A stretch of DNA of 64,000 nucleotides from JAOTWJ01 sp036398175 (GTDB lineage: Bacteria; Gemmatimonadota; Gemmatimonadetes; Gemmatimonadales; GWC2-71-9): assembly GCA_036398175.1 (NCBI GenBank), contig DASWHL010000078.1, positions 1-64,000 on the forward strand, written 5' to 3'. Shown here one piece after another: positions 1-9,287 of this stretch. A model generated the notes under the pieces. That model did no database searches, was not told where the DNA came from, and was given only the letters and a program-made list of their open reading frames with translations. Each line of letters opens with the position of its first letter. Position 1 is the first letter of the stretch. Position numbers and translations under genes: made by a program.

Positions 1-824
1 TCCATGATCGTCCGCAGCCACGCCTGCCGGCCGGGATCGCCCACCGGCGGCCGCGCGCTGCACGTCCCGTCCGCCAGCAGCACGCCCACCTGCTCCCCGG
101 CCCGCAGCGGCTCCGCCATCGTGCCCTGATCCCAGGTCTCCACCACGATCTTGTTCCCGGCGCTGTCGCCCGTGGCGTCCCAGACCACGGCCCGGAGCCA
201 GAACCACGGGTCGGTGGTGCGCACGAACCGCTCGTACTTGGGCTTGGTCCCGACGGTGGTCCAGGTGGAGGTGCCGTACTCCTTGTAGTCCTAGCGGCGC
301 GGCCGGTAGGGCGTGGTGCCGCCCGTCACGAGCATGGTCCAGGTGTAGTAGTCGTCTTCGGTGATGAGGTCCGGCCCGCTGATCTCCAGGGCCAGCGGCG
401 GGGGTGGGGGCTCCACGGTGGCCTGCAACGCGTTGGACGACGGGCTGTTGGGGTAGGCCGGAGTCAGGGAGCCAAACTTCCCTCCGGGGAAGCTCCCGTG
501 CTTCAGCGTGTAGCTGTACGTCGCCGGTGCGAGGTTGGAGTCGGCCCAGGTGGTGTCGGCCGGACCGACGGTGGCCACGGGTGTCGAACCGCCGTCGCGG
601 TAGATGAAGGTGCTGTCCACGCCGCGGCCCGCGTGCTCATTCGTCCAAACCAGCGTAATGGTGGAGCCGCTCGCCGTCGCCGCGTTGAGGATCGGCGGTT
701 CCTTGTGGCGCCAGTGCTGGATCAGGAGGTTGGTGGCGCCGGCCGTCGCGCCGCTGGGAGCCACGAACGCCTCTTCCGAGACGATGAACGTGGGATCGTT
801 CGTCAGCAGCAGGATGGTGCCCAC
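1..824 (-). pseudogene. Fibronectin type III-like protein split by an in-frame amber codon
   Basis: Read on the minus strand, the frame opens near 850, has a GTG at 824, and runs to a TAG at 291-293. The same frame stays open and protein-like for all remaining bases to the window edge, about 96 further codons. The upstream part has FN3-like beta-strand spacing (residues ~45-115, ending in a SNALQATV-type strand) and a proline stretch, then a second Ig-like start. The downstream part (DYKEYGTSTWTTVG onward) continues naturally from the sequence before the stop. No signal peptide lies in frame upstream, because a stop occurs at 876-878. I therefore read this as a decayed secreted or surface protein rather than two genes. 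A sequencing error at the TAG is the main alternative. Confidence 0.5.
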
Positions 825-1055
825 CCAGTCGTAGAATTGGTCGAGCGGCAGCTCGCGCTCTCGTCGCGGGGCTCCCTAGGTTCCACGCACGGCAGCCAAG
901 AAACGCCCCGCCAAAGATAGCGACAAAAAGCGGTTGCCCCCAGTACAAACGCGTAGGACGCTGATTGCTCGGACAGCCAACTTCTGACTTTAGCCATGCC
1001 CCCAACCTATCTGTCGGGGACGCCTCAGCTAGTCCGTTACATTCGAAGTGGGACA

Positions 1056-1319
1056 TTACCCCGAGCGCCCCTCCCGTTGCGCGAAGCGGTCCCCGGCCGT
1101 TGGGGACCACGCGGTCATCATGCATGGAGTGTGATGAAGGGTCCGTGAGGCGTGCGTAAAGGCGCCGCGCGCCGCCAGGGGACTCAGCGGGGTCGCGAGC
1201 GGCCGCCAGACCTGCGCGAGGTCCACGCCGGCCCAGGCCGAGTCCATGGCCTCCCGCTGAGCCGGGGTGAGGCGCGCGGACGCCGCGTCCGAAGCCTCGC
1301 GAACCCGGAGGCCACCCAC
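1056..1319 (-). other. Unidentified coding-like fragment fused to the hydrolase remnant
   Basis: An open stretch of 87 codons directly follows the end of the hydrolase pseudogene in another frame. The first ~65 codons (an AREAMDSAW-like helix and a DLAQVWRPL segment) look coded, and the rest does not. I do not recognise the family. It may be the tail of a different gene joined by deletion. Between about 858 and 1055 I see nothing that supports a gene. Confidence 0.25.
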
Positions 1320-2409
1320 CCGCCTTCGCTGTGGCCGAGGAGTCCGATGCGCGCGGGGTTGATCTTCTGCTGGCCCTTGAGAAACGCGACACCGGCCAAC
1401 GCGTCACCGGCGTTGTCCGCGATGGTGGCCGTCATCACGTTCCCAGTCGAGCCGCCCACGCCGCGGTCGTCCACGCGCAAGTGGCGACGCCGCGGCGGGT
1501 GAGGTGGTCCGCGATGATCAGGAACGGCCGGTGGCCCGTCACGGTCTCGTCGCGATTCTGGGGACCCGATCCCGTTATGAGCAGCACCGCGGGGAACGGA
1601 CCCTCCCCCCGGGGCAGTGTGAGGGTCCCGGCGAAGCGCACGGGACCCACCGGGTCCTCGTAGGTAACGGCGACCGTGTCGTAGGGATACGGTGGCACCG
1701 GCTCCTGCGGCCGCCGGAACGTCACGCTGTCCCCGCGTGCGAGCTGCAGCTCCAGCGTGTTTCCGCCTTGCGTCCAGAATCCGGCGATCGTCCCGCGGTC
1801 CGCCGAGACGGTGCCCCGAAACGCGCCGCCGAGATACGTCATCTCGAAGAGGAGCGAGTCGCCCATCAGAGACAGCGCGGTGAAGGGAAGGTCGTTCGTG
1901 GCCTGGTCGGGGCTGTCGAAGGTGGCGTAGACCTGCCCGCACGGCGCGGGCGCGAACTCGACGCCGGCGCGGAGGACCATGGCTCCACCGCTCGTGAGCG
2001 CGCCGCTCCAGTAGCCGAGGAGTACGGCGGCCGGGTCCGGCGTCGCGCGCCGGAACGCGAACGGACGGCTGCCGGCTCCCCGTGTGAAGGTCCCGCCGAG
2101 CGCGCCGTCCGCACCGAGCACGGCGGCCACCGCCGTCGCGCGCTCGCCGCTCCCATAGGTGAACGTCACGCTGTCGCCGTGCAGGACGATGCTGCCGAGG
2201 CTGTCCGCGCTCATCGTCCTCCCCATCAGGTGAACGGTTCCGCCCCACCCCGGCGAGCGCCGCAACTCCAGCACGGCCCGCTGAACCTGGGTGCCCGAGC
2301 CCACCGTCCCCACCCAACATCCCGCGGGATCCGTCTGTGCCGCCGCCGGTCGGACGCGGCTCCCCGCCGCCAGGCAGGCGAGCGCGATCAGTACTGCGTG
2401 GCTTCGCAT
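1318..2409 (-). pseudogene. Alpha/beta-fold hydrolase (COG1073-like), frameshifted and truncated
   Basis: The start at 2409 begins a signal peptide (MRSHAVLIALACLAAG, cleavage after AAAQ). It is followed by a ~230-residue lipocalin-like beta region and the start of an alpha/beta hydrolase domain (ITGSGPQNRDET motif and DHLTRRG). Near 1480 the frame breaks. The next residues expected in this family (RVDDRGVGGSTGN, then the nucleophile elbow GHSEGG) continue in the adjacent frame, consistent with loss of one base. After the nucleophile elbow the rest of the domain is missing and unrelated sequence follows, so the catalytic Asp and His are absent. It lies 97 bases downstream of the ABC permease on the same strand and was probably once part of, or trailing, that operon. 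Confidence 0.7.
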
Positions 2410-2506
2410 GGAGCTGCCCCCACTGTTCGGGTCCATCCCGGGGATCGCCCGCATCCCGCACATCCCTGTGCCCAGGTGCAGAGCGACGCGCGTACCGTCA
2501 GCCGGA

Positions 2507-3799
2507 TTACGACTCCCGCCGCACCGCGGCCATCCCGACCGGCGCCCGGATCCAGCGGAGAATCTCTCCCAGCTTGGGTGGCTTGCCGGTGAGCAGGACG
2601 CCGATGCGGAACACCTTGGCCGCCGCCCACAGCGACACGGCGATCGACACGAGCAGGAGTGCCGTCGTCGCGACGTACTCCCACAGCGCGGGCGGCCCTG
2701 CCGCCCGGTTCATCATCACGAACGGGGTGAACGGCGGGATGAACGACAACACCTTCGCCAGCGCGCCGTTGGGGTCCTTCCCGATGGGCACCATCGCGAG
2801 CAGCGGGAGGATGAGCAGAATCGTGATGGGCCCCATCAGGTTCTGCGCCTCCTTGAGGGTGTTGCACACCGCGCCGATGCCCACGAGCATCGCCGCGAAC
2901 AGGAGATACCCCAGCAGGAAGTACGCGACGAACGACGTCAGGTACACCGGATCGTTCGTCAGCACGGAGAGATCGAGCGTGGACGGCACGCCGATCCACC
3001 CGGGCACGTACTTCGTGATCAGGAAGAACGACAGGAGCCAGGCGACGATGATGGTGAACCCCGTCTGGGCGATCCCCGCGATCTTGCCGGCCATCAACTC
3101 GACCGGCGAGACCGACGAGAGCAGAACCTCGATGACCCGGTTGGACTTCTCCTCCACCGTATTCGTGAGCAGCATCTGGGAGATCGAGAACACCGAGATC
3201 CACAGGAGATAGACGAAGATGAGGGGGGCCCACTGCCGCAGTCGGTCTTGCGCGGTCACCTCGGCCGCCTCGCCGGCGGCGGTCACCTTGCGCAGCTCGA
3301 ACTGGAGCGCCTCCTGAATCCACGCGGCCACTACGGGGTCGATCCGCTCGCGCTCCAGGCGCCGCGTTCGTACCGCGGCCGTGACGTGCTCCCCAAACCA
3401 CTCCCGCAGGTCGCTGTCGGTCAGGTTTCGCGAGAGGTACAGCGAGCCGGAGCTTCCGCCGATGGGGTCCGGCCCGATGACGAAGTAGGCGAAGAGGTCC
3501 TCGTCCCGCACCAGCTGGTTGAGGCTGTCCTCAGCGGCCGAGTCGTCGGGCGCGGGGGTCTCCGCCACCAGGCTGAACCGCTTCGCGCCTTCCGCGAGCT
3601 TCGGGCGAATGGCGTCGAGCACCCAGCCGGAGTGGTCAATGACCGCGAATGGCCGCGGCTTCCGGACCTTCTCCAGCACGGCCGGCAGGACGACGCTCAG
3701 CGTCAGGATCAGCGGGAGGACGAAGATCCCGATCCAGAAGCCCTTGGTGCGCACGTTCTCGAGGAACTCGCGCTGGGCAACGAGCCACGGCCTACGCAT
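2507..3799 (-). CDS. ABC-2 type transporter permease, NatB-like
   Basis: The 430-residue product is a membrane permease of the NatB/YhaP type (COG1668), predicted to export a small substrate with the adjacent ATPase. One membrane helix lies near the N-terminus (residues ~20-45). A large extracytoplasmic domain (~50-215) follows, then five or six helices in the C-terminal half, with the typical EEKSNRVIEVLLSS segment around residue 225. A GGAGGGAAC ribosome-binding site precedes the ATG. The start overlaps the end of the ATPase gene by 8 bases, so the two are translationally coupled. The substrate is unknown; family members handle sodium, antibiotics or peptides. Confidence 0.88.
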   Translation of the reverse strand: MRRPWLVAQREFLENVRTKGFWIGIFVLPLILTLSVVLPAVLEKVRKPRPFAVIDHSGWVLDAIRPKLAEGAKRFSLVAETPAPDDSAAEDSLNQLVRDEDLFAYFVIGPDPIGGSSGSLYLSRNLTDSDLREWFGEHVTAAVRTRRLERERIDPVVAAWIQEALQFELRKVTAAGEAAEVTAQDRLRQWAPLIFVYLLWISVFSISQMLLTNTVEEKSNRVIEVLLSSVSPVELMAGKIAGIAQTGFTIIVAWLLSFFLITKYVPGWIGVPSTLDLSVLTNDPVYLTSFVAYFLLGYLLFAAMLVGIGAVCNTLKEAQNLMGPITILLILPLLAMVPIGKDPNGALAKVLSFIPPFTPFVMMNRAAGPPALWEYVATTALLLVSIAVSLWAAAKVFRIGVLLTGKPPKLGEILRWIRAPVGMAAVRRES

Positions 3800-4697
3800 C
3801 GCTGTTCCCTCCTACCGCCCGAATGAAAATCTCGTGGAGCGACGGCTCGCGGGTGTCGAACCGCCGGATGGTGAGGCGGTCCATCAGGAGTCGCAGCAGC
3901 TCCTGCGGGTTCGTGCCCTCCCGGAGGGTCAGCTCCGCCTGCTTGCCGGAGTCGTTGACGCGGTCCACCCCGGGCAGGGAGCGGAGGACACTGCCGTCGC
4001 CGTCGTAGTCCAGCACGATGGTCCGGGGGCCCCCGGATTTCACCTCGGCCAGCGGGCCGTCGAGCACCTTCCGGCCCCGGTTGATGAGCAGGATGGCATC
4101 GCAGATCTTCTCCGCCTGCTCCATCACGTGCGTCGAGAAGATCACGGTGCGGCCGTCGCGCTTCATCTCGAGGATCAGGTCACGCACGACGTCCACGTTC
4201 ACCGGGTCGAGTCCCGAGAACGGCTCGTCCAGGATCACCAGCTCCGGCTCGTGGATCAGCGTGGCGAGGATCTGCACCTTCTGACTCATCCCCTTCGAGA
4301 GTGTTTCGCACTTCTTGTCGGTCCAGTCGCCGAGTCCGAAGCGGGTGAGCATGTCGCGCGCCCGGCGATTGGCCGTGGCGGCGGGCAGACCCTTCAGCCG
4401 CCCGAAGTAGGTCACCAGCTCCGCGGTCTTCATCTTCTTGTACAGGCCCTTTTCTTCGGGCAGGTACCCGAGCCGGTCCTTGACGGCCTCCGGGTCCTGG
4501 TGGCCGAGTACCTCGATGGTGCCCGCGTCGGGGTAGAGGATGCTCATGATCATCCGGAGGGCCGTGGTCTTCCCGGCGCCGTTCGGGCCCAGGAAGCCGT
4601 AGATCGTGCCGCGCGGGACGGCGAGCGAGACGTCGTCCACCGCCCGCAGGTCTCCGAACGCCTTGGTCACCCGGTCCAGCGTGAGGGCGTGCTCCAT
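3792..4697 (-). CDS. ABC transporter ATP-binding protein, NatA-like
   Basis: This 301-residue cytoplasmic ATPase powers the adjacent permease. Walker A is GPNGAGKTT (residues ~38-46), the signature is LSKGMSQK (~133), Walker B is LVILDEPFSGLDP (~152), and the switch His is in FSTHVMEQ (~190). A C-terminal DUF4162-like extension from ~225 is usual for NatA-type ATPases. The gene follows the SPFH and Arc-like genes on the same strand with a 70-base gap, suggesting one SPFH-Arc-NatA-NatB transcript that PadR could control. Confidence 0.92.
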   Translation of the reverse strand: MEHALTLDRVTKAFGDLRAVDDVSLAVPRGTIYGFLGPNGAGKTTALRMIMSILYPDAGTIEVLGHQDPEAVKDRLGYLPEEKGLYKKMKTAELVTYFGRLKGLPAATANRRARDMLTRFGLGDWTDKKCETLSKGMSQKVQILATLIHEPELVILDEPFSGLDPVNVDVVRDLILEMKRDGRTVIFSTHVMEQAEKICDAILLINRGRKVLDGPLAEVKSGGPRTIVLDYDGDGSVLRSLPGVDRVNDSGKQAELTLREGTNPQELLRLLMDRLTIRRFDTREPSLHEIFIRAVGGNSDA

Positions 4698-4767
4698 GGG
4701 ATTCCCCGACTGGTTTGCTGTGTTCGCGCTTCGGCCCGGGGACCTGGCGTTCCCGGGTCGCGGAGCT

Positions 4768-4947
4768 TCAGGCCTGCCCGTCCCCGTCGTCCGTCCGATC
4801 GCTCAGCCTGCCGACCCGCTCCAGTGCGCCCCGAAGCAGGAACTCGATCTGCGCGTTGAGGCTGCGGAGGTCGTCCCGGGCCCAGCGCTCCAGCGCCGCG
4901 TGCACCCGGGGGTTAACGCGAATCAGGACGGCCTTGCGCTCCGCCAC
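4768..4947 (-). CDS. Arc/ribbon-helix-helix-like small regulator
   Basis: This 59-residue protein starts with GTG, because a TAA two codons upstream excludes an earlier in-frame start. Its sequence (ERKAVLIRVNPRVHAALERW, then DLRSLNAQIEFLLRGAL) fits the beta-strand and two helices of Arc/CopG/HicB-type ribbon-helix-helix DNA-binding domains. It begins 17 bases after the SPFH stop codon. Small Arc-like genes are often found next to SPFH genes in bacteria. Regulation of its own operon is likely but is inferred. Confidence 0.75.
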   Translation of the reverse strand: MAERKAVLIRVNPRVHAALERWARDDLRSLNAQIEFLLRGALERVGRLSDRTDDGDGQA

Positions 4948-4964
4948 GATGGCTTACCGGACGC

Positions 4965-5834
4965 TCACGTGTAGAGCGACCCCGTGTTCACGACCGGCGT
5001 CGTGGCGCGGTCGGAGCAGAGGACCACGAGCAGATTACTGACCATGGCGGCTTTGCGCTCCTCGTCGAGCCGCACGATGTTCTGCTTGCTGAGCATGTCC
5101 AGCGCCGTTTCCACCATGCCCACCGCGCCTTCGACGATCTTCTGCCGCGCGGCGATGATGGCCGACGCCTGCTGGCGCTGGAGCATGGGCCCCGCGATCT
5201 CGGGGGCGTACGCCAGGTGGCTGATCCGGGCCTCGAGCACCCGGATCCCGGCCTTTTCCAGCCGGTCCTGGATCTCCTTCTGAAGCCGCTCGGCGATTTC
5301 CCCCAGGTGACCCGTCAGGGAGACCTCGTCGTCGGTGTACGTGTCGTAGGGATAATCCGTGGCCATGCCCCGGACGGCGGACTCGCTCTGGACGTGGATG
5401 TAGTCCTCGAACTCGTCCACCTCGAACAGCGCCTCCGCCGTGTCCACGACCTTCCAGACCACGACCGCGGCGATCTCGATGGGCGTGCCCCGCTTGTCGT
5501 TCACCTTGAGCTTGCCGGTCTCGAAGTTCCGCACGCGGACCGAGATCTTCCGCTTCGTATAGAACGGATTGGCCCACCGGAGCCCGGGTGTGTGCACGGT
5601 GCCCGCGTAACTCCCGAACAGCTGGAGCACCTTGGCCTCGTTCGGGTTCACGATGAACAGGCCGACCCAGAGGAGGATCAGGAGTCCGAACGTGACCCCG
5701 GCCGCCACCGCCCCCACCACGTTCTCGGTCCGCCCCATCTGCACGAACCACCAGATGTTCCCGCCGGTCAGGAACAGCAGGCCAACCAGCCAGACCAGGC
5801 CCGAGGCCGCGTCCCGCTTGATCTCCCGGATCAT
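4965..5834 (-). CDS. SPFH domain (stomatin/prohibitin-like) membrane protein
   Basis: The 289-residue protein has two N-terminal membrane helices (~12-30 and ~40-60), then a band-7/SPFH domain starting at the IVNPNEAKVLQLFGSYAGT segment and running to ~205. A helical, Ala/Glu-rich C-terminal part typical of flotillin-like oligomers follows. SPFH proteins scaffold membrane microdomains and often accompany proteases or transporters. Here it heads an operon with an Arc-like regulator and a NatAB-type ABC exporter, which suggests a membrane-stress or export role. It is divergent from padR, with palindromic DNA between them. Confidence 0.88.
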   Translation of the reverse strand: MIREIKRDAASGLVWLVGLLFLTGGNIWWFVQMGRTENVVGAVAAGVTFGLLILLWVGLFIVNPNEAKVLQLFGSYAGTVHTPGLRWANPFYTKRKISVRVRNFETGKLKVNDKRGTPIEIAAVVVWKVVDTAEALFEVDEFEDYIHVQSESAVRGMATDYPYDTYTDDEVSLTGHLGEIAERLQKEIQDRLEKAGIRVLEARISHLAYAPEIAGPMLQRQQASAIIAARQKIVEGAVGMVETALDMLSKQNIVRLDEERKAAMVSNLLVVLCSDRATTPVVNTGSLYT

Positions 5835-5854
5835 CTCAAAGCCCTCGAATTGAA

Positions 5855-5922
5855 TGGTAGCGATATGATATCACCATGAAAGCTCTGGCGCAAGTGGAAC
5901 ATTACGTACGATATATCGTACG
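5855..5922. promoter_or_regulatory. Divergent promoter region with 18-bp perfect palindrome
   Basis: CGTACGATATATCGTACG at 5905-5922 is a perfect 18-bp palindrome. A second imperfect dyad (TGGT-N14-ACCA, centred on GATATGATATC) lies at 5855-5876. Both sit in the 132 bases between the divergent SPFH operon and padR, the expected place for a PadR dimer operator. AT-rich PadR operators of this kind are known in the family; binding here is inferred. Confidence 0.6.
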
Positions 5923-5966
5923 ATATGTCGACAGAGGGCAGGGAGTGCACCGAGAGGGGGCATCGG

Positions 5967-6506
5967 ATGTCGAGAACGGATTGGGATTGGTTTGGATTCC
6001 CGTTTGGGTTTGCGGCGATGGGGCACGCACGAGGGCGGGGGCGGGGGCGCCGGCAGTGGTTCGAGTCCGGCGACATGAAGTATGTGATCCTGAAGGTGCT
6101 CCGCGAGAAGCCGATGCACGGCTACGAGGTCATGAAGGCGCTCGAGGAGCGCACGGGTGGCTGCTACAAGCCCTCACCCGGCACGGTCTACCCCACGCTC
6201 CAATGGCTCGAGGACGAGGGCCTCGTGCGCGCGGGCGAGGTCGAGGGAAAGAAGGTCTACGAGATCACCGACGCGGGCCGCGCGTTTCTCGACGAACACC
6301 GCGGCGTGGTGGACGAGATCTTTGACCGTATCACGGAGACCATTGACCGCGTGACCGCGGACCCGCTACCCGAGGTGAGCCGCGCCGTCGGCCGGCTGGT
6401 GTCGCAGGCCTACAAGACCACGTGGCGCCTCGGCGACGATCGGGCCCGCGCCAAGCGCGTGGTCGAGATCCTGGAGAAGGCGGCCGAGGACATGACCGGG
6501 GTGTGA
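5967..6506 (+). CDS. PadR family transcriptional regulator
   Basis: The 179-residue protein carries the PadR winged helix: MKYVILKVLREKPMHGYEVM, then the CYKPSPGTVYPTLQWLEDEGLV recognition region, then the EGKKVYEIT wing. A C-terminal dimerisation helix pair follows. I chose the ATG at 5967 because GAGAGGGGG sits just upstream; the earlier in-frame ATG at 5925 begins right at the palindromic operator. A Gly/Arg-rich linker (HARGRGRGRR) precedes the DNA-binding domain, as in other PadR proteins with N-terminal extensions. Its divergent position suggests it represses itself and the SPFH-NatAB operon. Confidence 0.9.
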   Translation: MSRTDWDWFGFPFGFAAMGHARGRGRGRRQWFESGDMKYVILKVLREKPMHGYEVMKALEERTGGCYKPSPGTVYPTLQWLEDEGLVRAGEVEGKKVYEITDAGRAFLDEHRGVVDEIFDRITETIDRVTADPLPEVSRAVGRLVSQAYKTTWRLGDDRARAKRVVEILEKAAEDMTGV

Positions 6507-6510
6507 GTGA

Positions 6511-6585
6511 TGGCCGATTGCCGATAGCCGATAGCCGACGGCCGAACCGAACCCTCGGCAATCGGCTATCGGCCATCGGTTATCG
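6511..6585. repeat. Palindrome built from GCCGATN heptamers
   Basis: Three tandem GCCGAT(T/A)-type heptamers on the left mirror TCGGCAATCGGCTATCGGCC on the right, giving a long hairpin between the convergent padR and S9 peptidase genes. It could terminate both transcripts. The same heptamer family recurs at 46193 and 57012. Confidence 0.65.
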
Positions 6586-6590
6586 CAAAT

Positions 6591-8681
6591 TCAGTTCACC
6601 GCCCCGACGGCGTCGAGCATGAACGCGTACCGGAACGCGGCCTCGCGCAGGCGGTCGTAGCGGCCCGACGAGCCGCCGTGGCCGCCCTTCATGTTGATCC
6701 GGAAGTACAGCGGGTTCGGGTCGGTCTTGGTGGCGCGGAGCTTCGCCACCCATTTGGCCGGCTCCCAGTACATCACCTGCGAATCGTTCAGCGACGTCGT
6801 CACCAGCAACCGTGGATAGGGCTGGGCCGCCACGTTGTCGTACGGCGAGTAGGTCCGCATGTACGCGTAGTGCTCGGGATTCCGTGGATTGCCCCACTGC
6901 TCCCACTCCTGGGCCGTGAGCGGCAGGGACGCGTCGAGCATCGTGTTGATCACGTCCACGAAGGGGACGTCCGCCACCACCGCGCGGAACAGGTCGGGTC
7001 GCATGTTCACGACGGCGCCCATCAGCAGGCCGCCCGCGCTCCCGCCGTTCGCCACGAGCCGGTCGGCGCTGGTGTAGCGCTGCCGGATCAACTCCTCCGC
7101 GACATCCACGTAGTCGTTGAACGTGTTCACCTTCTTCATCATCTTGCCGTCGTCGTACCACTGCCGCCCCAGCTCCTGGCCGCCGCGGATGTGCGCGATC
7201 GCGTAGCTGAAGCCGCGGTCCACGAGGCTCAGCACGTTCGTGTTGAACGTGGGCTCCATCGTGGCCCCGTACGAGCCGTACGCGTAGAGCAGCAGCGGGC
7301 TCGATCCGTCGAGCGTCGTCCCCCGGGGGAGCAGGACGGACACCGGCACCCGCACGCCGTCCCGCGCCGGCGCCATGAGCCGCCGCACCTCGTAGCGACT
7401 CGCGTCGTAGCCGCTCGGGATCTCCTGCCGCTTGAGCAGCGTGCGTTCCTTCGTGCGCATGTCGTAGTCGAACACGGACGACGGCGTCACCAGCGACGAG
7501 TACTGGAACCGCAGGGTCGGCAGGTCGAACTCGGCGTTCCCCGTGGGAAAGACGCCGTACGCGGTTTCGGGGAACTCCACGTAGTGCGCGGCGTCGGTCG
7601 CGAGATCAATCACCCGCAGCTGCCGCAGCCCCCCCAACCGCTCCGCCACCACGACGTGCCCGCCGAAGACCTCGAAATACTCCACGAACACGCTGTCCCG
7701 GTGCGGCAGCCAGTCCTGCCACGCCGCCGGCGACGGATCGGTCTCGGGCGCGCGGGCGATCCGGAAGTTGCGGGCCCCCTCGTTCGTATGGATCAGGAAC
7801 GCGCCCCGGATGTGATCCACGGCGTACTCGACGCCGGGGCGCCGCCGGGCGACCAGGCGGGGCGGCGCCGTGGGCGCTTCGAGGGGAATGACGCGCCACT
7901 CCGACGACGTGAACCCGTCCGCCGGGATGAACGCGAACAGGCCGCTCTTCGACCGGAACACGCTCACGTTGTAGAGGACGTTGTCTTCCTGGAACACCCT
8001 GGCATCCGGCTCCGTGGATCCCGTGACGTGGCGCCACACGGCATTGCCACGCTTGGCGGAGTCGGCGCGCATGTAGAAGAACGTGCGATTGTCGTTGGCC
8101 CAGGCGGTGCCGTTCCAGACCCCGCGGATCGAGTCCAGCAGCCGCCCCGTCCCGAGGTCCTTCACGTACAGCGTGTACTCCCGGAACGCGGTCGTGTCCT
8201 CGAGGAAGAGGAGCCGCGTGCCGTCGGGGCTCACGTCGAACCCTCCCAGGGCATGGAACGCGCGGCCCGCCGCGAGCGCGTTCTGGTCGAGGATCACCTC
8301 TTCCGGCGCGTCCGGCGACCCCTTCTTTCGGCAGAAGATCGGATATGACTTTCCCTGTTCGGTTCTCGTGTAGTACCAGTAGCCGCCTTCCCGGTACGGC
8401 ACGGAGAGGTCGGATTCCTTGATCCGGCCCAGCATCTCATCATAGAGCCGCTCGCGCAGCGGATCGAGATGCCGCGTCATGGCCTCGGTGTACGCGTTCT
8501 CGGCCTCGAGGTACGCGATGACCTCGGGGTTGGCCTTCTCGCGGAGCCAGGAGTAGTCGTCCACGCGAACTTCGCCGTGGAGCGTGTCCACCTTGGGAAT
8601 CCGGCGGGCCACCGGCGGCGCCTGTGCCGCGAGCGGCAGGGCGGTTGCGAGAACCAGGAGGAAGGGCAGTCGGCGCGTCAT
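6591..8681 (-). CDS. S9 family prolyl oligopeptidase / oligopeptidase B, secreted
   Basis: The 696-residue serine peptidase cleaves short peptides, probably after basic or prolyl residues. The start at 8681 gives a clean signal peptide (MTRRLPFLLVLATALPLAAQA). A seven-bladed propeller domain occupies roughly 80-420, and the alpha/beta hydrolase domain follows. The triad is visible: Ser548 in GGSAGG, Asp633 in SLNDSQV, His668 in GGHGG. The glycine-rich RGGQELGRQWYDDG stretch is typical of oligopeptidase B. A periplasmic location is inferred from the leader. An earlier in-frame start at 8714 would spoil the signal peptide. Confidence 0.92.
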   Translation of the reverse strand: MTRRLPFLLVLATALPLAAQAPPVARRIPKVDTLHGEVRVDDYSWLREKANPEVIAYLEAENAYTEAMTRHLDPLRERLYDEMLGRIKESDLSVPYREGGYWYYTRTEQGKSYPIFCRKKGSPDAPEEVILDQNALAAGRAFHALGGFDVSPDGTRLLFLEDTTAFREYTLYVKDLGTGRLLDSIRGVWNGTAWANDNRTFFYMRADSAKRGNAVWRHVTGSTEPDARVFQEDNVLYNVSVFRSKSGLFAFIPADGFTSSEWRVIPLEAPTAPPRLVARRRPGVEYAVDHIRGAFLIHTNEGARNFRIARAPETDPSPAAWQDWLPHRDSVFVEYFEVFGGHVVVAERLGGLRQLRVIDLATDAAHYVEFPETAYGVFPTGNAEFDLPTLRFQYSSLVTPSSVFDYDMRTKERTLLKRQEIPSGYDASRYEVRRLMAPARDGVRVPVSVLLPRGTTLDGSSPLLLYAYGSYGATMEPTFNTNVLSLVDRGFSYAIAHIRGGQELGRQWYDDGKMMKKVNTFNDYVDVAEELIRQRYTSADRLVANGGSAGGLLMGAVVNMRPDLFRAVVADVPFVDVINTMLDASLPLTAQEWEQWGNPRNPEHYAYMRTYSPYDNVAAQPYPRLLVTTSLNDSQVMYWEPAKWVAKLRATKTDPNPLYFRINMKGGHGGSSGRYDRLREAAFRYAFMLDAVGAVN

Positions 8682-8864
8682 GGGTCCCTCGGGTACGAGT
8701 CCGCCGCCCACCACCGGGCGGCGTCCGGATTCTAGCTGCGGGGACGTTCCAGAACGAGGCCGGGCTCCAGCTCCGGATCGTGCGCCGGATCACATAATTG
8801 GATCTCCGGACAGCGTACTTTGAACCCTCGCAGCGCCGCGCCGATTGCTCCCGGAGGGTCTCCC

Positions 8865-9287
8865 ATGTCCGTGTTTTCATCCAGCCGCCGCGTGGACCGC
8901 CCGTCCACCGCGGCTCCGCTGCCCGCGCAGTTGTCCGTCCTCGCCCGAGGCCTTCACGTCACCGGCGAGATCCAGAGTGACGGGATCGTCTCCATCGAAG
9001 GCCGCCTGGACGGGGTCATCCGGGGGACGCCCAAGGTGTTCGTGGCACCCGGTGGCGTCGTGGTCGGCGACGTCTCCGCGAACGAAGTCGTGGTGGGCGG
9101 GACGATCGAGGGGAACGTGTCCGCGACGACCCGCGTTGAGCTCCAGCCCGGCGCGGTGGTGCAGGGCGACGTCACCACGCCGCGCATCGTCGTGCACGAG
9201 GGCAGCGAGGTGAACGGCAACTTCCGGATGGCGCGGCCGCCGGCCATCCTCCCGGTGGCTACCGAGCAGCTGCGCCTCTCCGCCTAG
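8865..9287 (+). CDS. Bactofilin (polymer-forming cytoskeletal protein)
   Basis: The 140-residue protein has a central right-handed beta-helix of repeated short strands rich in Gly/Val (GLHVTGEIQSDGIVSIEG to GSEVNGNFRM, residues ~30-125), with disordered tails. This matches bactofilins, which polymerise without nucleotide and help shape the cell or position envelope enzymes. I chose the ATG at 8865 because GGAGGGT lies 7 bases upstream. It is a single gene, convergent with the S41 peptidase. Confidence 0.88.
   Translation: MSVFSSSRRVDRPSTAAPLPAQLSVLARGLHVTGEIQSDGIVSIEGRLDGVIRGTPKVFVAPGGVVVGDVSANEVVVGGTIEGNVSATTRVELQPGAVVQGDVTTPRIVVHEGSEVNGNFRMARPPAILPVATEQLRLSA

Noticed and set aside
291..293. 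TAG as a pyrrolysine codon
   Set aside because: Pyrrolysine use is rare outside methylamine metabolism and nothing in the gene suggests it; decay or error is simpler.
2291..3826. Long plus-strand open frame opposite the ABC permease
   Set aside because: Its product is Arg/His/Asp-rich with no family pattern, and the minus strand encodes a clear permease. Such shadows are common at high GC.
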